Shown here: piece by piece, positions 44,187-53,097 of the stretch
Position numbering within the stretch: position 1 is the first letter of the stretch
Layout: each line of letters begins with the position of its first letter
Assembly (NCBI GenBank): GCA_902799685.1
Contig: CADCBO010000005.1
Location: 62,001-126,000, forward strand
Direction of reading: 5' to 3'
Length of the DNA: 64,000 nucleotides
Source of the DNA: an uncultured Bacteroidales bacterium
GTDB lineage: Bacteria; Bacteroidota; Bacteroidia; Bacteroidales; Bacteroidaceae
Notes under the pieces: generated by a model
What the model saw: the letters and a program-made list of their open reading frames with translations, nothing else
What the model was told of the DNA's origin: nothing
The model's database searches: none
Position numbers and translations under genes: made by a program

Positions 44187-46019
44187 GGATATCGTCCGGA
44201 AAGGACGATATTCCACTCCGCCACCGGCGTATCCCGCGTTCTTGAAGAACTCCACGAACGTGAGTCGCATGGGGTGTACAATTGCGCCCAGGATATTCAT
44301 GAATATGTTCAGCGCGTGACCAATCACGAATATCAGCACCATCACAATGAATCCGGCTACCTTGTTATCGGGAGCCATACCCACGGCCATGCTGTTGAAC
44401 ACGTTGGCCAGGATACCGCCAGATAGGCCCAGCGCGAACAGACGCACGTATGAGAGCACGTCGCCCAGCAGGCCTGTAGCCATGTTATACGTATCCCACA
44501 GGCCCAGTCCGATGTTCAGCAGCGGGTTCTTGCCCGGGCTGTTGAACAGGAAAATCAGCACTGCGGCCACTATCAGGATTCCCATTATCACCGGGCTCTT
44601 GAAATCAAGACCGGCCAGGGCGGCCACGCCCACCGTAATGAGCAGGATTAGCCATCCGATGGTACTCAGCGCATACTTGAAACCGCACTGAATGGCCAGA
44701 TTCACCGCCTTTATACCCATACCGAACAGTATCTGCACCACGCCTATGCACAGTGACACGGTGAACATGGTGGAGTTATCGGTATATAGGAATTCCTTCA
44801 TCTTCTGGACGAATGGGATGTCCAGGTCATACATGTTGAACCCGAAGAATGTGCCCGACAGCAGTCCGCACAGCATTGTGCTCACGCCGAACAGCACCAC
44901 CAGCCACTTGCTGAAGTTGGGGTTGATAAGCTGGAAAAGCTTGGTGAATATGGGCAGCGCCACAATCATAAGCAGTCCGTAACCGGTATCGCCCAAGCAG
45001 AGTCCGAAGAAGAGCATGAAGAACGGCGCAAAGAAGAGCGTCAGGTCCAGCTCCTGATATGTGGGCAGCATGTAGAGCTTGGTAAGCGGCTCAAACAACT
45101 TGGCAAACTTATTGTTACTCAGCTGGATGGGTATATCATCATCAGGAGTGGGATCATCCACCTCAAAGAACACGCCCTTAAGGTCCAGCTCACGGCTGGC
45201 ATCATCCACCTTATCGGCGGGAATCCAGCCCTCAAGCAGCAGCAGTGTATCGGCAGCCAGATGCTGGCCGGTAAGCTTTACGCGGCCAAAATCTATCTTG
45301 CTATCCAATTGTTTTACAGCATCTTGCAGCACCGGCGCTCCCACTTGGGCCAGCTGTGCCATCTTAACCGGAATGGCATCAATCGCAGCCTGCGTCTTGT
45401 CTATATCGGCCTGGACCGATGCCAGCGACATAGCGGGCAGATGCACGCGCTCCGCATCAATTTCCACCGGCGTTCCCGTATGCGTGACGGTGACAAAATT
45501 CACCTTCTGCTTGTCGCGCATAATCTCTATGGCATTGAACTCCTGCTCCCACTCCGGCTTGTAGGCACGCAGCGGGCAGGTAAAGAAACGCAGCTTGTAG
45601 CCGGCATTTACCAGCCTCTCAACATTATGCGGATCAAAATCGCCCCACGGCAGCAGTTGCGCGCGGTCGCGGTTAAGCGCCTGCAGAGTCTGCTCCTGCA
45701 CCACTTTCTCGGCCTCCAGGATATCGTAGCGCTCCAGCACCTTTTCGGGACCGGGGCACAAAGGGGACGGTTCTTTTTGTGCCCCTAGCTCTGGCTCAGG
45801 GGCACAAAAAGAACCGTCCCCTTTGAGCCCCTCAAGAACCTTCAGGGCGTTCTTGCAGCGGGACAGCAGGTTGATGTCGTCCTGCAGGGCGGCGTCCTGA
45901 ACGGCACCCTGCTGCTTCTGAATAACATGCACCACTCCCAGCGCACGCAGATGCTCCAGGAACTGGTCATACTCCTTACTGTGAATAAGGAAGGAGAGTT
46001 TTTTCATCTTTGTAATCAT
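44181..46019 (-). CDS. atpI: V-type ATPase subunit I (a-subunit, stator/channel)
   Basis: 612 aa. A cytosolic N-terminal half (about 1-320) with coiled segments is followed by about seven membrane helices (FFAPFFMLFFGLCLGDTGYGLLMI, then on to GHALNIFMNILGAIVHPMRLTFVEFFKNAG with the conserved Arg). It carries ions past the K ring. The ATG overlaps the subunit D stop (ATGA). Residues about 63-89 are not native-looking: they are the in-frame translation of palindrome A8, including KGDGSFCAPEPELG, placed in a coiled region between KVLEGL and PEKVLERYDI. The frame stays open. The last codon and stop come from repeat B3. Confidence 0.93.
   Translation of the reverse strand: MITKMKKLSFLIHSKEYDQFLEHLRALGVVHVIQKQQGAVQDAALQDDINLLSRCKNALKVLEGLKGDGSFCAPEPELGAQKEPSPLCPGPEKVLERYDILEAEKVVQEQTLQALNRDRAQLLPWGDFDPHNVERLVNAGYKLRFFTCPLRAYKPEWEQEFNAIEIMRDKQKVNFVTVTHTGTPVEIDAERVHLPAMSLASVQADIDKTQAAIDAIPVKMAQLAQVGAPVLQDAVKQLDSKIDFGRVKLTGQHLAADTLLLLEGWIPADKVDDASRELDLKGVFFEVDDPTPDDDIPIQLSNNKFAKLFEPLTKLYMLPTYQELDLTLFFAPFFMLFFGLCLGDTGYGLLMIVALPIFTKLFQLINPNFSKWLVVLFGVSTMLCGLLSGTFFGFNMYDLDIPFVQKMKEFLYTDNSTMFTVSLCIGVVQILFGMGIKAVNLAIQCGFKYALSTIGWLILLITVGVAALAGLDFKSPVIMGILIVAAVLIFLFNSPGKNPLLNIGLGLWDTYNMATGLLGDVLSYVRLFALGLSGGILANVFNSMAVGMAPDNKVAGFIVMVLIFVIGHALNIFMNILGAIVHPMRLTFVEFFKNAGYAGGGVEYRPFRTISN
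45753..45831. repeat. Family A palindrome A8 inside the subunit I gene
   Basis: Arms 45753-45786 and 45798-45831 (34 bp, one mismatch) with core AAAGGGGACGGTTCTTTTTG and outer GGGGCACAAA. It lies entirely within the coding frame of atpI and causes no frameshift or stop. Confidence 0.92.
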
Positions 46020-46636
46020 ACCTCAGCCTCCTCTTCTTTAGCCGCTTCACGCTTTTCAAGCAGAGATTTAAGTATCTTCTGGCTTGATTTGGACAGGTTC
46101 TCCTCATCCTCCATGAAGCGTTTTATCTTACGTATGGCATCATCGTAACCCGGAATCTGCACCTTCTCAAATAGGTTGACCTTCTGAGTGGTCTTTTTGC
46201 GGGCTTTCTCCAGCAGGCCCAGCTTGGCGGTGGTGAACTCCACCAGAATTGCGTCGTGAGCCAGGCTCTGAAGTATGTTGATGCCGTCATAGTACCATTT
46301 GGGCTGACTGAACAGGCTGAACTGAGCAACATCGAACTCAACCTCATCAAGCACCGGAATACGCGTTCCGGCAATCTTGCGAACGGTCAGGTGCACATCC
46401 TTTACCTTGACCAGGTTGGGGTTGAACTCGTTCCACAGCGCAAACATGGAGTCATACTTGCCTATGCCCTCCTCCAGCTCACGCTCCAGCCGGACCAGAT
46501 CGTCCTTGCATTTCTTGACCTCCATGCGCAGCGCACTCTCCTTACTCTTTATGATAGGTAAGGTGCGCTTTCGCACTTTCAGCTGCTTTTCCAGCTGCTG
46601 TAGTGAGGTCTTGTTATATTGGAACTTTATCGCCAT
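46016..46636 (-). CDS. atpD: V-type ATPase subunit D (central shaft)
   Basis: 206 aa, normal length. Long N- and C-terminal helices (KFQYNKTSLQQLEKQLKVRKRTLPIIKSKE and the C-terminal VNLFEKVQIPGYDDAIRKIKRFMEDEE...LSKSSQKILKSLLEKREAAKEE) form the antiparallel coiled coil that rotates inside A3B3. It follows subunit B with repeat B4 in between, and overlaps subunit I by 4 bp. Confidence 0.93.
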   Translation of the reverse strand: MAIKFQYNKTSLQQLEKQLKVRKRTLPIIKSKESALRMEVKKCKDDLVRLERELEEGIGKYDSMFALWNEFNPNLVKVKDVHLTVRKIAGTRIPVLDEVEFDVAQFSLFSQPKWYYDGINILQSLAHDAILVEFTTAKLGLLEKARKKTTQKVNLFEKVQIPGYDDAIRKIKRFMEDEENLSKSSQKILKSLLEKREAAKEEEAEV

Positions 46637-46648
46637 AATCTCTTATTT

Positions 46649-46733
46649 AATTGAGAGGTGAGAATTGAGAATTGAGAATTAATACCCACGCACCGCATGG
46701 CAATTCTCAATTTTCAATTTTCAATTCTCAATT
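46649..46733. repeat. Family B repeat B4
   Basis: Arms 46649-46682 and 46702-46733 around a spacer with CACGCACCGCATGG, nearly the same as B3. Its right arm includes the last codon and TGA stop of subunit B (KTN-stop). Confidence 0.8.
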
Positions 46734-48053
46734 CGTTTTTGGCCAGTATTGCTCTACAAGGGCGGCTTTGATGTTGACCTCGTCGGGCTTGAAGTTCTGG
46801 GCAAAGAGCTGCCAGGTAACGTCAAGCATCTCGGTTGTGTCAAGGTTCACATCAATTGCCAGCAGTTTCTCGCTGTAGTCATGAGCAAACTTAAGCGTAC
46901 GCTCATCGTAGTCGGTCAGGTCAAAGCCGTTCTCCACCTTAGTCTTGGCGTTGGCGGCATCGGCATACAGACGCACGGCGGCGTTCATCACCTGCGGATG
47001 GTCGGCACGCGTCTTCTTACCATTTACAAGCTGTTTCAAGCGGGACAATGAGCGGAACGGGTCAACGATAACCTTACCTATATCACTGTCGCGGCGCAGG
47101 AACAGCTGACCCTCGGTTATGTAACCAGTGTTATCAGGCACAGCGTGTGTAATATCGCCGCCGGAAAGCGTTGTCACAGCGATAATTGTAATAGAACCGC
47201 CCGATGGGAACTGCACTGCCTTCTCATAAATCTTAGCCAAATCCGAATAGAGCGAACCAGGCATAGAATCCTTAGAAGGAATCTGGTCCATACGGTTCGA
47301 TACGATTGCCAGAGCATCGGCATATGATGTCATATCAGAGAGCAGCACCAGCACCTTCTCATCCTTCTGCACAGCAAAATACTCGGCAGCGGTCAGAGCC
47401 ATATCAGGTACCAGCAAACGCTCTACGGCAGGATCCTCGGTGGTGTTCATGAAACCTATGATACGGTCCATTGCACCTGCGTTTGAGAACACGTTCTTAA
47501 AGTACAGATAGTCATCATTGGTCATACCCATACCGCCCAGGATAATCTTGTCGGCCTTGGCGCGCATGGCCACGGTAGCCATAACCTGGTTGAACGGCTG
47601 GTCAGGATCGGCAAAGAACGGAATCTTCTGGCCGGACACAAGAGTATTGTTAAGGTCGATACCTGCAATACCTGTTGCAATAAGCTCTGACGGCTGTTTA
47701 CGGCGCACGGGGTTAACGCTGGGGCCGCCAATCTCAACCTCAGTGCCCTCAACGGCAGGACCGCCGTCGATAGGATCACCGTAAGCGTTAAAGAATCGGC
47801 CGGCCAGGCTGTCGCTCACTTTCAGACTGGGAGCCTTGCCCATGAACACAACCTCAGCGTTTGTGGGAATACCGCCGGTACCCTGGAAAACCTGCAGGGT
47901 AACCTCATCGCCCACAATCTTAACCACCTGAGCCAGACGGCCGTCAATAACGGCCAGCTCATCATAACCCACACACTGCGCCTTAAGCGAGCAGGTAGCC
48001 TTTGTAATCTGGCTAATCTTGGTGTAAATCTTCTGGAATGCCTTTGTTGTCAT
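46728..48053 (-). CDS. atpB: V-type ATPase subunit B (regulatory nucleotide-binding)
   Basis: 441 aa. It is homologous to subunit A but with no Walker A lysine: the P-loop position reads LVSGQKIPFFADPDQP. Conserved ATGIAGIDLNNTL, FMNTTEDPAVERL and the Arg-finger region PSGGSITIIAVTTLSGGDITHAVPD are present. It alternates with subunit A in the catalytic hexamer. It follows subunit A by 12 bp. The C-terminus KTN-stop is built from repeat B4, so the final Asn may not be ancestral. Confidence 0.95.
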   Translation of the reverse strand: MTTKAFQKIYTKISQITKATCSLKAQCVGYDELAVIDGRLAQVVKIVGDEVTLQVFQGTGGIPTNAEVVFMGKAPSLKVSDSLAGRFFNAYGDPIDGGPAVEGTEVEIGGPSVNPVRRKQPSELIATGIAGIDLNNTLVSGQKIPFFADPDQPFNQVMATVAMRAKADKIILGGMGMTNDDYLYFKNVFSNAGAMDRIIGFMNTTEDPAVERLLVPDMALTAAEYFAVQKDEKVLVLLSDMTSYADALAIVSNRMDQIPSKDSMPGSLYSDLAKIYEKAVQFPSGGSITIIAVTTLSGGDITHAVPDNTGYITEGQLFLRRDSDIGKVIVDPFRSLSRLKQLVNGKKTRADHPQVMNAAVRLYADAANAKTKVENGFDLTDYDERTLKFAHDYSEKLLAIDVNLDTTEMLDVTWQLFAQNFKPDEVNIKAALVEQYWPKTN

Positions 48054-48065
48054 AGCTATAGCGGG

Positions 48066-49823
48066 TTAAGCGGTTTTACGTTCAGCAAGAAGAGCCTTAA
48101 GCTCCTTCTCGTACTCAAAATACTTGTCCGATTCAAACGGCTGGTAGTTCATCTGCTTGCACAGGTTAATGACCTTCTTAAAGTAATCAATAACCTCCAG
48201 GAAAGTATCAAACTTAAACTCAGTGTGACAAATGTCAATCACGCGATCGACTATTGTCTCCTGACGCTCCATCGGGGTCACGGCATCAATCTCATCGAAC
48301 GCATCCTGCTGCAGCACGATAAAGTCTATCAGCTCTGACTTCCAGAACGTTACGTGATAATCCACAGGTACGCCGTCATCGCCCAGGATGTTAATCTGCT
48401 CGGCAATCTCCTTACCGCGCAGCAGACGGGTCTTAAGCTCGTTCACCTTACCGGTCCACTGGTCGTTGATGCGGTCAGTAATATATTTCTCAAACTCCGG
48501 ATAATCCAGATACTTTGAGTATGAATCAATTGGGTTGATGGCCGGATAACGCTTGCGGTCGGCACGCTCCTGCTCCAGGGCATAGAAGCAGCGGGCCACC
48601 TTCTTGGTGTTCTCGGTCACAGGCTCCTTAAGGTTACCGCCGGCTGGCGATACCGTACCTATAAAGGTAATTGAACCCGGCTGGCCGTTGTTCAAGTAAA
48701 CATAACCTGCACGTCCATAGAAGTTTGCAATGATACTGGAAATATCCATAGGGAAAGCGTCCGGACCGGGCAGTTCCTCCATACGGTTGGACATCTCACG
48801 CAGAGCCTGTGCCCAACGGCTGGTTGAATCAGCCATAAGCAAAACGCGAAGGCCCATGCTCCTATAGTACTCAGATATAGCCATAGCTGTATAGACCGAA
48901 GCCTCACGAGCAGCCACAGGCATATTTGATGTATTTGCAATGATAATGGTACGCTCCATCAGCTTACGGCCGGTGTGCGGGTCATCCAGCTCCGGGAACT
49001 CTGTGAATATCTCCACAACCTCATTGGCACGCTCACCGCAGGCAGCTATAACCACGATATCGGCCTCAGCCTGCTTTGAGATAGCGTGCTGCAGCACAGT
49101 CTTACCTGTACCAAACGGGCCGGGAATGAATCCTGTACCGCCCTCCACAATGGGGTTCAGGGTATCTATGGAACGGACGCCTGTTTCCAGAAGCTTGAAC
49201 GGACGCGGTTTCTCGCGGTAGTTGGTCATAGCCACCTTAACCGGCCATTTCTGGATCATATTGACGCTTACGGTATCACCCTTGGCGTTCTCCAGCACCG
49301 CAATCTCATCGATAATGCGGTACTCGCCCTCGGGCGCAATCTTCTTGACCGTATATTCGCCCTCCAGACGGAACGGAGCCATGATCTTGAGCGGCTGGAA
49401 ATTCTCCTCAACCTTACCCAGCCAGTCCGATGCACGCACCACGTCGCCCACCTTGACGATAGGCTCAAACTTCCAAAGGCGGTCATTATCAAGCGGATAG
49501 GTATATTCACCGCGCTTAAGGAACACGCCGGTCATCTTGTCCAGGTCATTCTGCAGACCATCGTAGTTGTGTGACAGCATGCCGGGACCAAGCGTAACCT
49601 CCAGCATGTGGCCGGTAAATTCGGCGGGAGCGCCTACCTTCAGTCCTCGGGTGCTCTCAAATACCTGGACGAATACGTTCTCGCCCACCACCTTAATGAC
49701 CTCGGACATCAGCTTGTCGCCTCCTGTCTCAATGTAGCAGATCTCATTCTGCGCAACAGGGCCGTCCACCTTGAGTGTGACCATGTTGGCAATGACACCT
49801 CTAACTATTCCCTTTGTAGCCAT
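48066..49823 (-). CDS. atpA: V-type ATPase subunit A (catalytic)
   Basis: 585 aa. Walker A GPFGTGKT with Lys241; Walker B-type strand RVLLMADSTSRWAQALREMSNRM; the non-homologous region typical of V/A-type A subunits (residues about 115-190) and VSPAGGNLKEPVTENT. It hydrolyses ATP to pump Na+ or H+, or runs in reverse to make ATP. The upstream gap to the DUF2764 gene (140 bp) is taken up by repeat B5. Confidence 0.96.
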   Translation of the reverse strand: MATKGIVRGVIANMVTLKVDGPVAQNEICYIETGGDKLMSEVIKVVGENVFVQVFESTRGLKVGAPAEFTGHMLEVTLGPGMLSHNYDGLQNDLDKMTGVFLKRGEYTYPLDNDRLWKFEPIVKVGDVVRASDWLGKVEENFQPLKIMAPFRLEGEYTVKKIAPEGEYRIIDEIAVLENAKGDTVSVNMIQKWPVKVAMTNYREKPRPFKLLETGVRSIDTLNPIVEGGTGFIPGPFGTGKTVLQHAISKQAEADIVVIAACGERANEVVEIFTEFPELDDPHTGRKLMERTIIIANTSNMPVAAREASVYTAMAISEYYRSMGLRVLLMADSTSRWAQALREMSNRMEELPGPDAFPMDISSIIANFYGRAGYVYLNNGQPGSITFIGTVSPAGGNLKEPVTENTKKVARCFYALEQERADRKRYPAINPIDSYSKYLDYPEFEKYITDRINDQWTGKVNELKTRLLRGKEIAEQINILGDDGVPVDYHVTFWKSELIDFIVLQQDAFDEIDAVTPMERQETIVDRVIDICHTEFKFDTFLEVIDYFKKVINLCKQMNYQPFESDKYFEYEKELKALLAERKTA

Positions 49824-49882
49824 TTATCTAAATATTTATCTTTTTGTTCAATCTTAAAATTAATCAAGCTAGAAAGCTTTTT

Positions 49883-49969
49883 AATTGAAAATTGAGAATT
49901 GAAAATTGAGAATTACCATCCGGTGCGTGTTTTACGCAGGTTCTGCGTATTAATTTTCAATTGTCAATT
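49883..49969. repeat. Family B repeat B5
   Basis: AATTGA-rich left arm 49883-49914 and right arm 49952-49969. The spacer holds CCATCCGGTGCGTG (near the inverse of the B3/B4 spacer) and the TACGCAG-GTT-CTGCGTA hairpin shared with B1. The right arm includes the TGA of the DUF2764 gene. Confidence 0.8.
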
Positions 49970-50857
49970 TGTTTTGAACTCGGCCGGAACCTCAGTCTGT
50001 TCTTTAAGTTCGCCAATCAATTTGCGGAACAGTTGCTGGCCTTTCTCCTTGTCCAGGGTGGTCCAGCGCTCTACAATTCCCAGACGCACCATGTATGAGA
50101 ACAGGCGCTCCACTCCAAAGTAATTAAAGAAGGTGTGCTCCTCAAGCCAGTTCCAGCGCAGCATATCGGCCTTGCGCTCGCGGTAGGCCAGCTCATCCTC
50201 GTCAAGCAGCCGCACCACATCATCAAAATAGTCCAGCTCCTGGCTCAATCCCCAGTCACGGGCACCGCTGGTACGCAGCGCCTGGGCGGTATCGTTCTGC
50301 CCCACTATCACCTTCTGCATGTCCAGTTCATACTTGCGGGCAGTGATAGCCGTCTGAATGTTGTTCACATCCAGGTTAAAACGGTACCAGCTGCGCACAA
50401 ACTCATTGTCGGCCTGCATGGCATACTCATAAAACAGCGCCCACAGGCGGTCCTCGGCAAATCCGGCCAGCTCACGCCAACTCTCATCCTGATACTCCTG
50501 TACAAATCTGTACATGAACTGCGGGATTCCGGCGGGGCACTTATCCTGCGCCTTCACTGCCGATACCAGTTCCTCCAACTGCTCCACACTGAACAGACCT
50601 TCAAGCATCGGTGTAGGTTCGGTGTAGGTTCGGTGTAGATCCAATGTAGCATCGGTCAAGGAAGCCTGATCAGAGCGCAGCAAACCCAGCAGGTTGCGGC
50701 AGTCATTCTCCAGCAGGAGCATATCCATAACCTTGCGGTCAGCACCGCTCAGAGCCTCATAAACCTCCGTGCGGAACTCATCGGCAGAAAGAGCCGCCTT
50801 GCTGTCATCAAAGCTGATGTCGGGCAGCCCGGATATTATGTAATAGTAATTGCCCAT
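49964..50857 (-). CDS. DUF2764 protein, V-ATPase subunit C-like
   Basis: 297 aa. MGNYYYIISGLPDISFDDSK and LRWNWLEEHTFFNYFGVERLFSYMVRLGIVERW are recognisable for DUF2764, found in the V-ATPase operons of Bacteroidota and some other phyla where subunit C is otherwise missing. It is helical and probably links stalk and rotor as subunit C does. It starts 11 bp after subunit E. An 11-bp unit (GGTGTAGGTTC) is repeated in tandem at about 50613-50640. The final residues KTN-stop come from repeat B5. Confidence 0.88.
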   Translation of the reverse strand: MGNYYYIISGLPDISFDDSKAALSADEFRTEVYEALSGADRKVMDMLLLENDCRNLLGLLRSDQASLTDATLDLHRTYTEPTPMLEGLFSVEQLEELVSAVKAQDKCPAGIPQFMYRFVQEYQDESWRELAGFAEDRLWALFYEYAMQADNEFVRSWYRFNLDVNNIQTAITARKYELDMQKVIVGQNDTAQALRTSGARDWGLSQELDYFDDVVRLLDEDELAYRERKADMLRWNWLEEHTFFNYFGVERLFSYMVRLGIVERWTTLDKEKGQQLFRKLIGELKEQTEVPAEFKTN

Positions 50858-50868
50858 TGCGGAACAAA

Positions 50869-51459
50869 TCAGAACAGGGTCTCAACCAGCTGCGGGCGCA
50901 GCATTGACTTGAACCAGTTCATGAACTCCTCGGTGCCAAAATTCACCTTGTATGACCCGTCGGCGGGCTGGATGGAGAATTCGGCCTGCTGTCCGTTCAC
51001 CTGGGTAATCTTTACGCCCTTGTCAAGCAGAGCCTTGGCATTGGCGGTAAAATACCTGGTCAGCGATTCGGCATCGGCAGCCTTGATTTCAATCTGCTGG
51101 TTCTTGCCCCACTCCTGAGCAATCTTAAGCATAAACTCGTTAAAAGCTTTCTGGTCGGCAGTAAAGCCCTTTACAGAGTCCTGCACAATCTTGTCGGTCA
51201 CAACAGTGGCAATCTGGCTCTTAAGAGCCTCCACAGCCTGCTGGGCATGCAGTTTAAGCTCTTTCTGCACATTCTCTGCGTTATCGGCAGCATCCTTGCG
51301 GGCGGCGGCCAGCAGCGCATCGGCCTGTTTCTGTGCATCGGCTACAATCTTCTGGGCTTGTTCCTGGGCCTGGGCAAGGATCTGGTCTGCCTGGGCCTGA
51401 CCTTTTGCTACACCTTCATTATAAATAATGTCGGTAAGTTCCTGGATTTTGGTATTCAT
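50869..51459 (-). CDS. atpE: V-type ATPase subunit E (peripheral stalk)
   Basis: 196 aa. Ala/Gln/Lys-rich N-terminal helix (residues about 10-100, GQAQADQILAQAQEQAQKIVADAQ) and a globular C-terminal half ending FMNWFKSMLRPQLVETLF. It joins the catalytic head to subunit I. It is the first gene of the operon, with a TAAATTTG promoter 35 bp upstream. No separate subunit F or G gene is present in the operon. Confidence 0.9.
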   Translation of the reverse strand: MNTKIQELTDIIYNEGVAKGQAQADQILAQAQEQAQKIVADAQKQADALLAAARKDAADNAENVQKELKLHAQQAVEALKSQIATVVTDKIVQDSVKGFTADQKAFNEFMLKIAQEWGKNQQIEIKAADAESLTRYFTANAKALLDKGVKITQVNGQQAEFSIQPADGSYKVNFGTEEFMNWFKSMLRPQLVETLF

Positions 51460-51493
51460 AAGTTATAATAGATAATTCCCGTTTATAGTTCCG

Positions 51494-51501
51494 CAAATTT
51501 A
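51494..51501 (-). promoter_or_regulatory. Predicted -7 element for the V-ATPase operon (TAAATTTG)
   Basis: An exact TAnnTTTG match on the minus strand, 35 bp before the subunit E ATG, downstream of the terminator of the AraC-type gene. Confidence 0.5.
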
Positions 51502-51530
51502 ATCAAATCCCGCAAACAGCCTCATACATT

Positions 51531-51558
51531 AACAAAAAAAAACCTCCGCAGAGGTTTC
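51531..51558 (-). terminator. Terminator after the membrane AraC-type gene
   Basis: Read on the minus strand: stem AACCTC/GAGGTT with a 4-nt loop, then a run of T (the A run at 51534-51542 on the plus strand). It separates the regulator from the V-ATPase promoter. Confidence 0.75.
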
Positions 51559-51563
51559 TTTTA

Positions 51564-52781
51564 CTAATTGGTCTTGTGAAGCTGGGCGTTGCGCCAGGTG
51601 ACGGGAGTGGTGTTCTCGTGCTCCTTGAATTTGCGGATAAACTGGGTGGAGCTCTGGAATCCGCTCTTTACGGCTATGTATTCTATCGGTGCGTCGGGCT
51701 CATCAAGCATCAGCTGCTTGGCAAAATCCATGCGCAGCTTACCCAGATAGTCGCGGAACGGCATACCGTAATAGATATTGACCAGCTTTGACACGTACGT
51801 ACGGTTGGTGTTGAGCTGATGCGCAATCTCGTCAATAGTGATATTGGGATTCTGGAAAGCCTGATTGGTAACCATAAGCTCCTGGAATGACTCCATAATC
51901 TTGTCATAGCCCGCCTGCGCCACATCGGCCACGGGACCGGAATCTACAGTCTCCAGCAGCTCCTGCGGAGTCTGGCTGACGGCGGTGAACGGATGACGCA
52001 ACCTTTCCATACTCATATAACCGCCCGAAAGCGGCGGCACGGCAGCCACGTAACCCACCAGGAACAGCACAACAGCCGTACAGATAGACCACGCAACCGA
52101 CCAGAATGACGTGATATCAAGAAACTTCTGATAGAAAACAACGCACAGGCCCCACAGCATAAAGTAGATGAACAGAAGCACGCAGAGAATGTTTGCGTTG
52201 AACGAAGTCTTTTTACCCTTAAGAAAAGCCACAATATGCCCCGGACGGAACTTGTAGTAATACAGCCACCATATCATATATATCATGGCCAGCACCAGAA
52301 TTGTAAGGAACAGGATCCTGTATGCGGTATATGAAATAAGCAGATACGCCCTCTGCAGGACATCGGAATTGTCAATAACCACAGGATCGCTGTAAGAGCC
52401 GTAAAACAGTTCAGCGCAGCTGTCAAGCCCCATAAGGCACACCAGTACCACATTAGCCGTAGTAAGCAAAATGGCCGGCAGCAGCATAAGGTAAGCCATG
52501 GCACGCTCATAGACATCATCGGCCAGAGACCTTATATAAAAGCACACCAGCGGCAGTACAGCCAGCGATGAGAACTCCAGTATAATGTTCATTATAACCT
52601 GACGGTGCGGATTAGTATTAAGAGACAGGTTATTTGCCCCGCTGTAGAAACTTACGGCCAGAAAGCCAAGCACCACAGCCAGCAAATGCCCTGAGTGAGT
52701 CTTCTGATTCCTGAATAAAATTACTATCAGCCACAGAAGACAAACCGAAAACGGCAGTTGATATGCAAAAATACTAATCAT
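51564..52781 (-). CDS. Membrane-bound AraC-family regulator
   Basis: 405 aa. Residues 1-250 contain about seven hydrophobic helices (LPFSVCLLWLIVILF onward), then a linker and a C-terminal AraC HTH domain (about 310-400: ITIDEIAHQLNTNRTYVSKLVNIYYGMPF and IEYIAVKSGFQSSTQFIRKFKEHENTTP). Such 7TM-AraC fusions occur in Bacteroidota; signals are unknown. It is divergent from the fimbrillin operon at 53098 with a 316-bp intergenic region, and is the obvious candidate to control it. It could also act on the V-ATPase operon behind it, but a terminator separates them. Confidence 0.85.
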   Translation of the reverse strand: MISIFAYQLPFSVCLLWLIVILFRNQKTHSGHLLAVVLGFLAVSFYSGANNLSLNTNPHRQVIMNIILEFSSLAVLPLVCFYIRSLADDVYERAMAYLMLLPAILLTTANVVLVCLMGLDSCAELFYGSYSDPVVIDNSDVLQRAYLLISYTAYRILFLTILVLAMIYMIWWLYYYKFRPGHIVAFLKGKKTSFNANILCVLLFIYFMLWGLCVVFYQKFLDITSFWSVAWSICTAVVLFLVGYVAAVPPLSGGYMSMERLRHPFTAVSQTPQELLETVDSGPVADVAQAGYDKIMESFQELMVTNQAFQNPNITIDEIAHQLNTNRTYVSKLVNIYYGMPFRDYLGKLRMDFAKQLMLDEPDAPIEYIAVKSGFQSSTQFIRKFKEHENTTPVTWRNAQLHKTN

Positions 52782-53018
52782 TTAGTCCTTTTGTCGATTT
52801 ACAGCACAAAGATAAAACGTAAAAACGGCTCCACAATGCCACAAAACAACTTTTTTTTGTATAATTTCAACCAATCGATATTTCGACAATTGTGATTTTG
52901 CATATCCATTGTCAAATTAACAATTTTGCGTTGATATTTGAACTATTGTTTGAATTTCGTTTTGTGAATTTGAGAAGAATTTCTTTGGATGTTGTTTTTT
53001 CAACACATATTTAACGCG

Positions 53019-53026
53019 TATCTTTG
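53019..53026 (+). promoter_or_regulatory. Predicted -7 element of the fimbrillin operon (TATCTTTG)
   Basis: An exact TAnnTTTG match. Transcription should begin about 53033. This makes the ATG at 53035 almost leaderless and favours the later ATG at 53098. The 52782-53097 intergenic stretch is AT-rich and contains CGACAATTGTGA and TTGTCAAATTAACAA inverted-repeat-like sequences that could bind the divergent AraC-type regulator. Confidence 0.6.
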
Positions 53027-53097
53027 CAGCGGAAATGAACGAAAACAAAACAAAAACTGAACAAAATCAGATGACAAACGAAAGGAATTTAAACAAG

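Noticed and set aside
46728-48053. V-ATPase subunit B as a second catalytic subunit
   Set aside because: The Walker A lysine is absent, which is normal for the regulatory B subunit, so it was not called catalytic or a degraded A copy.
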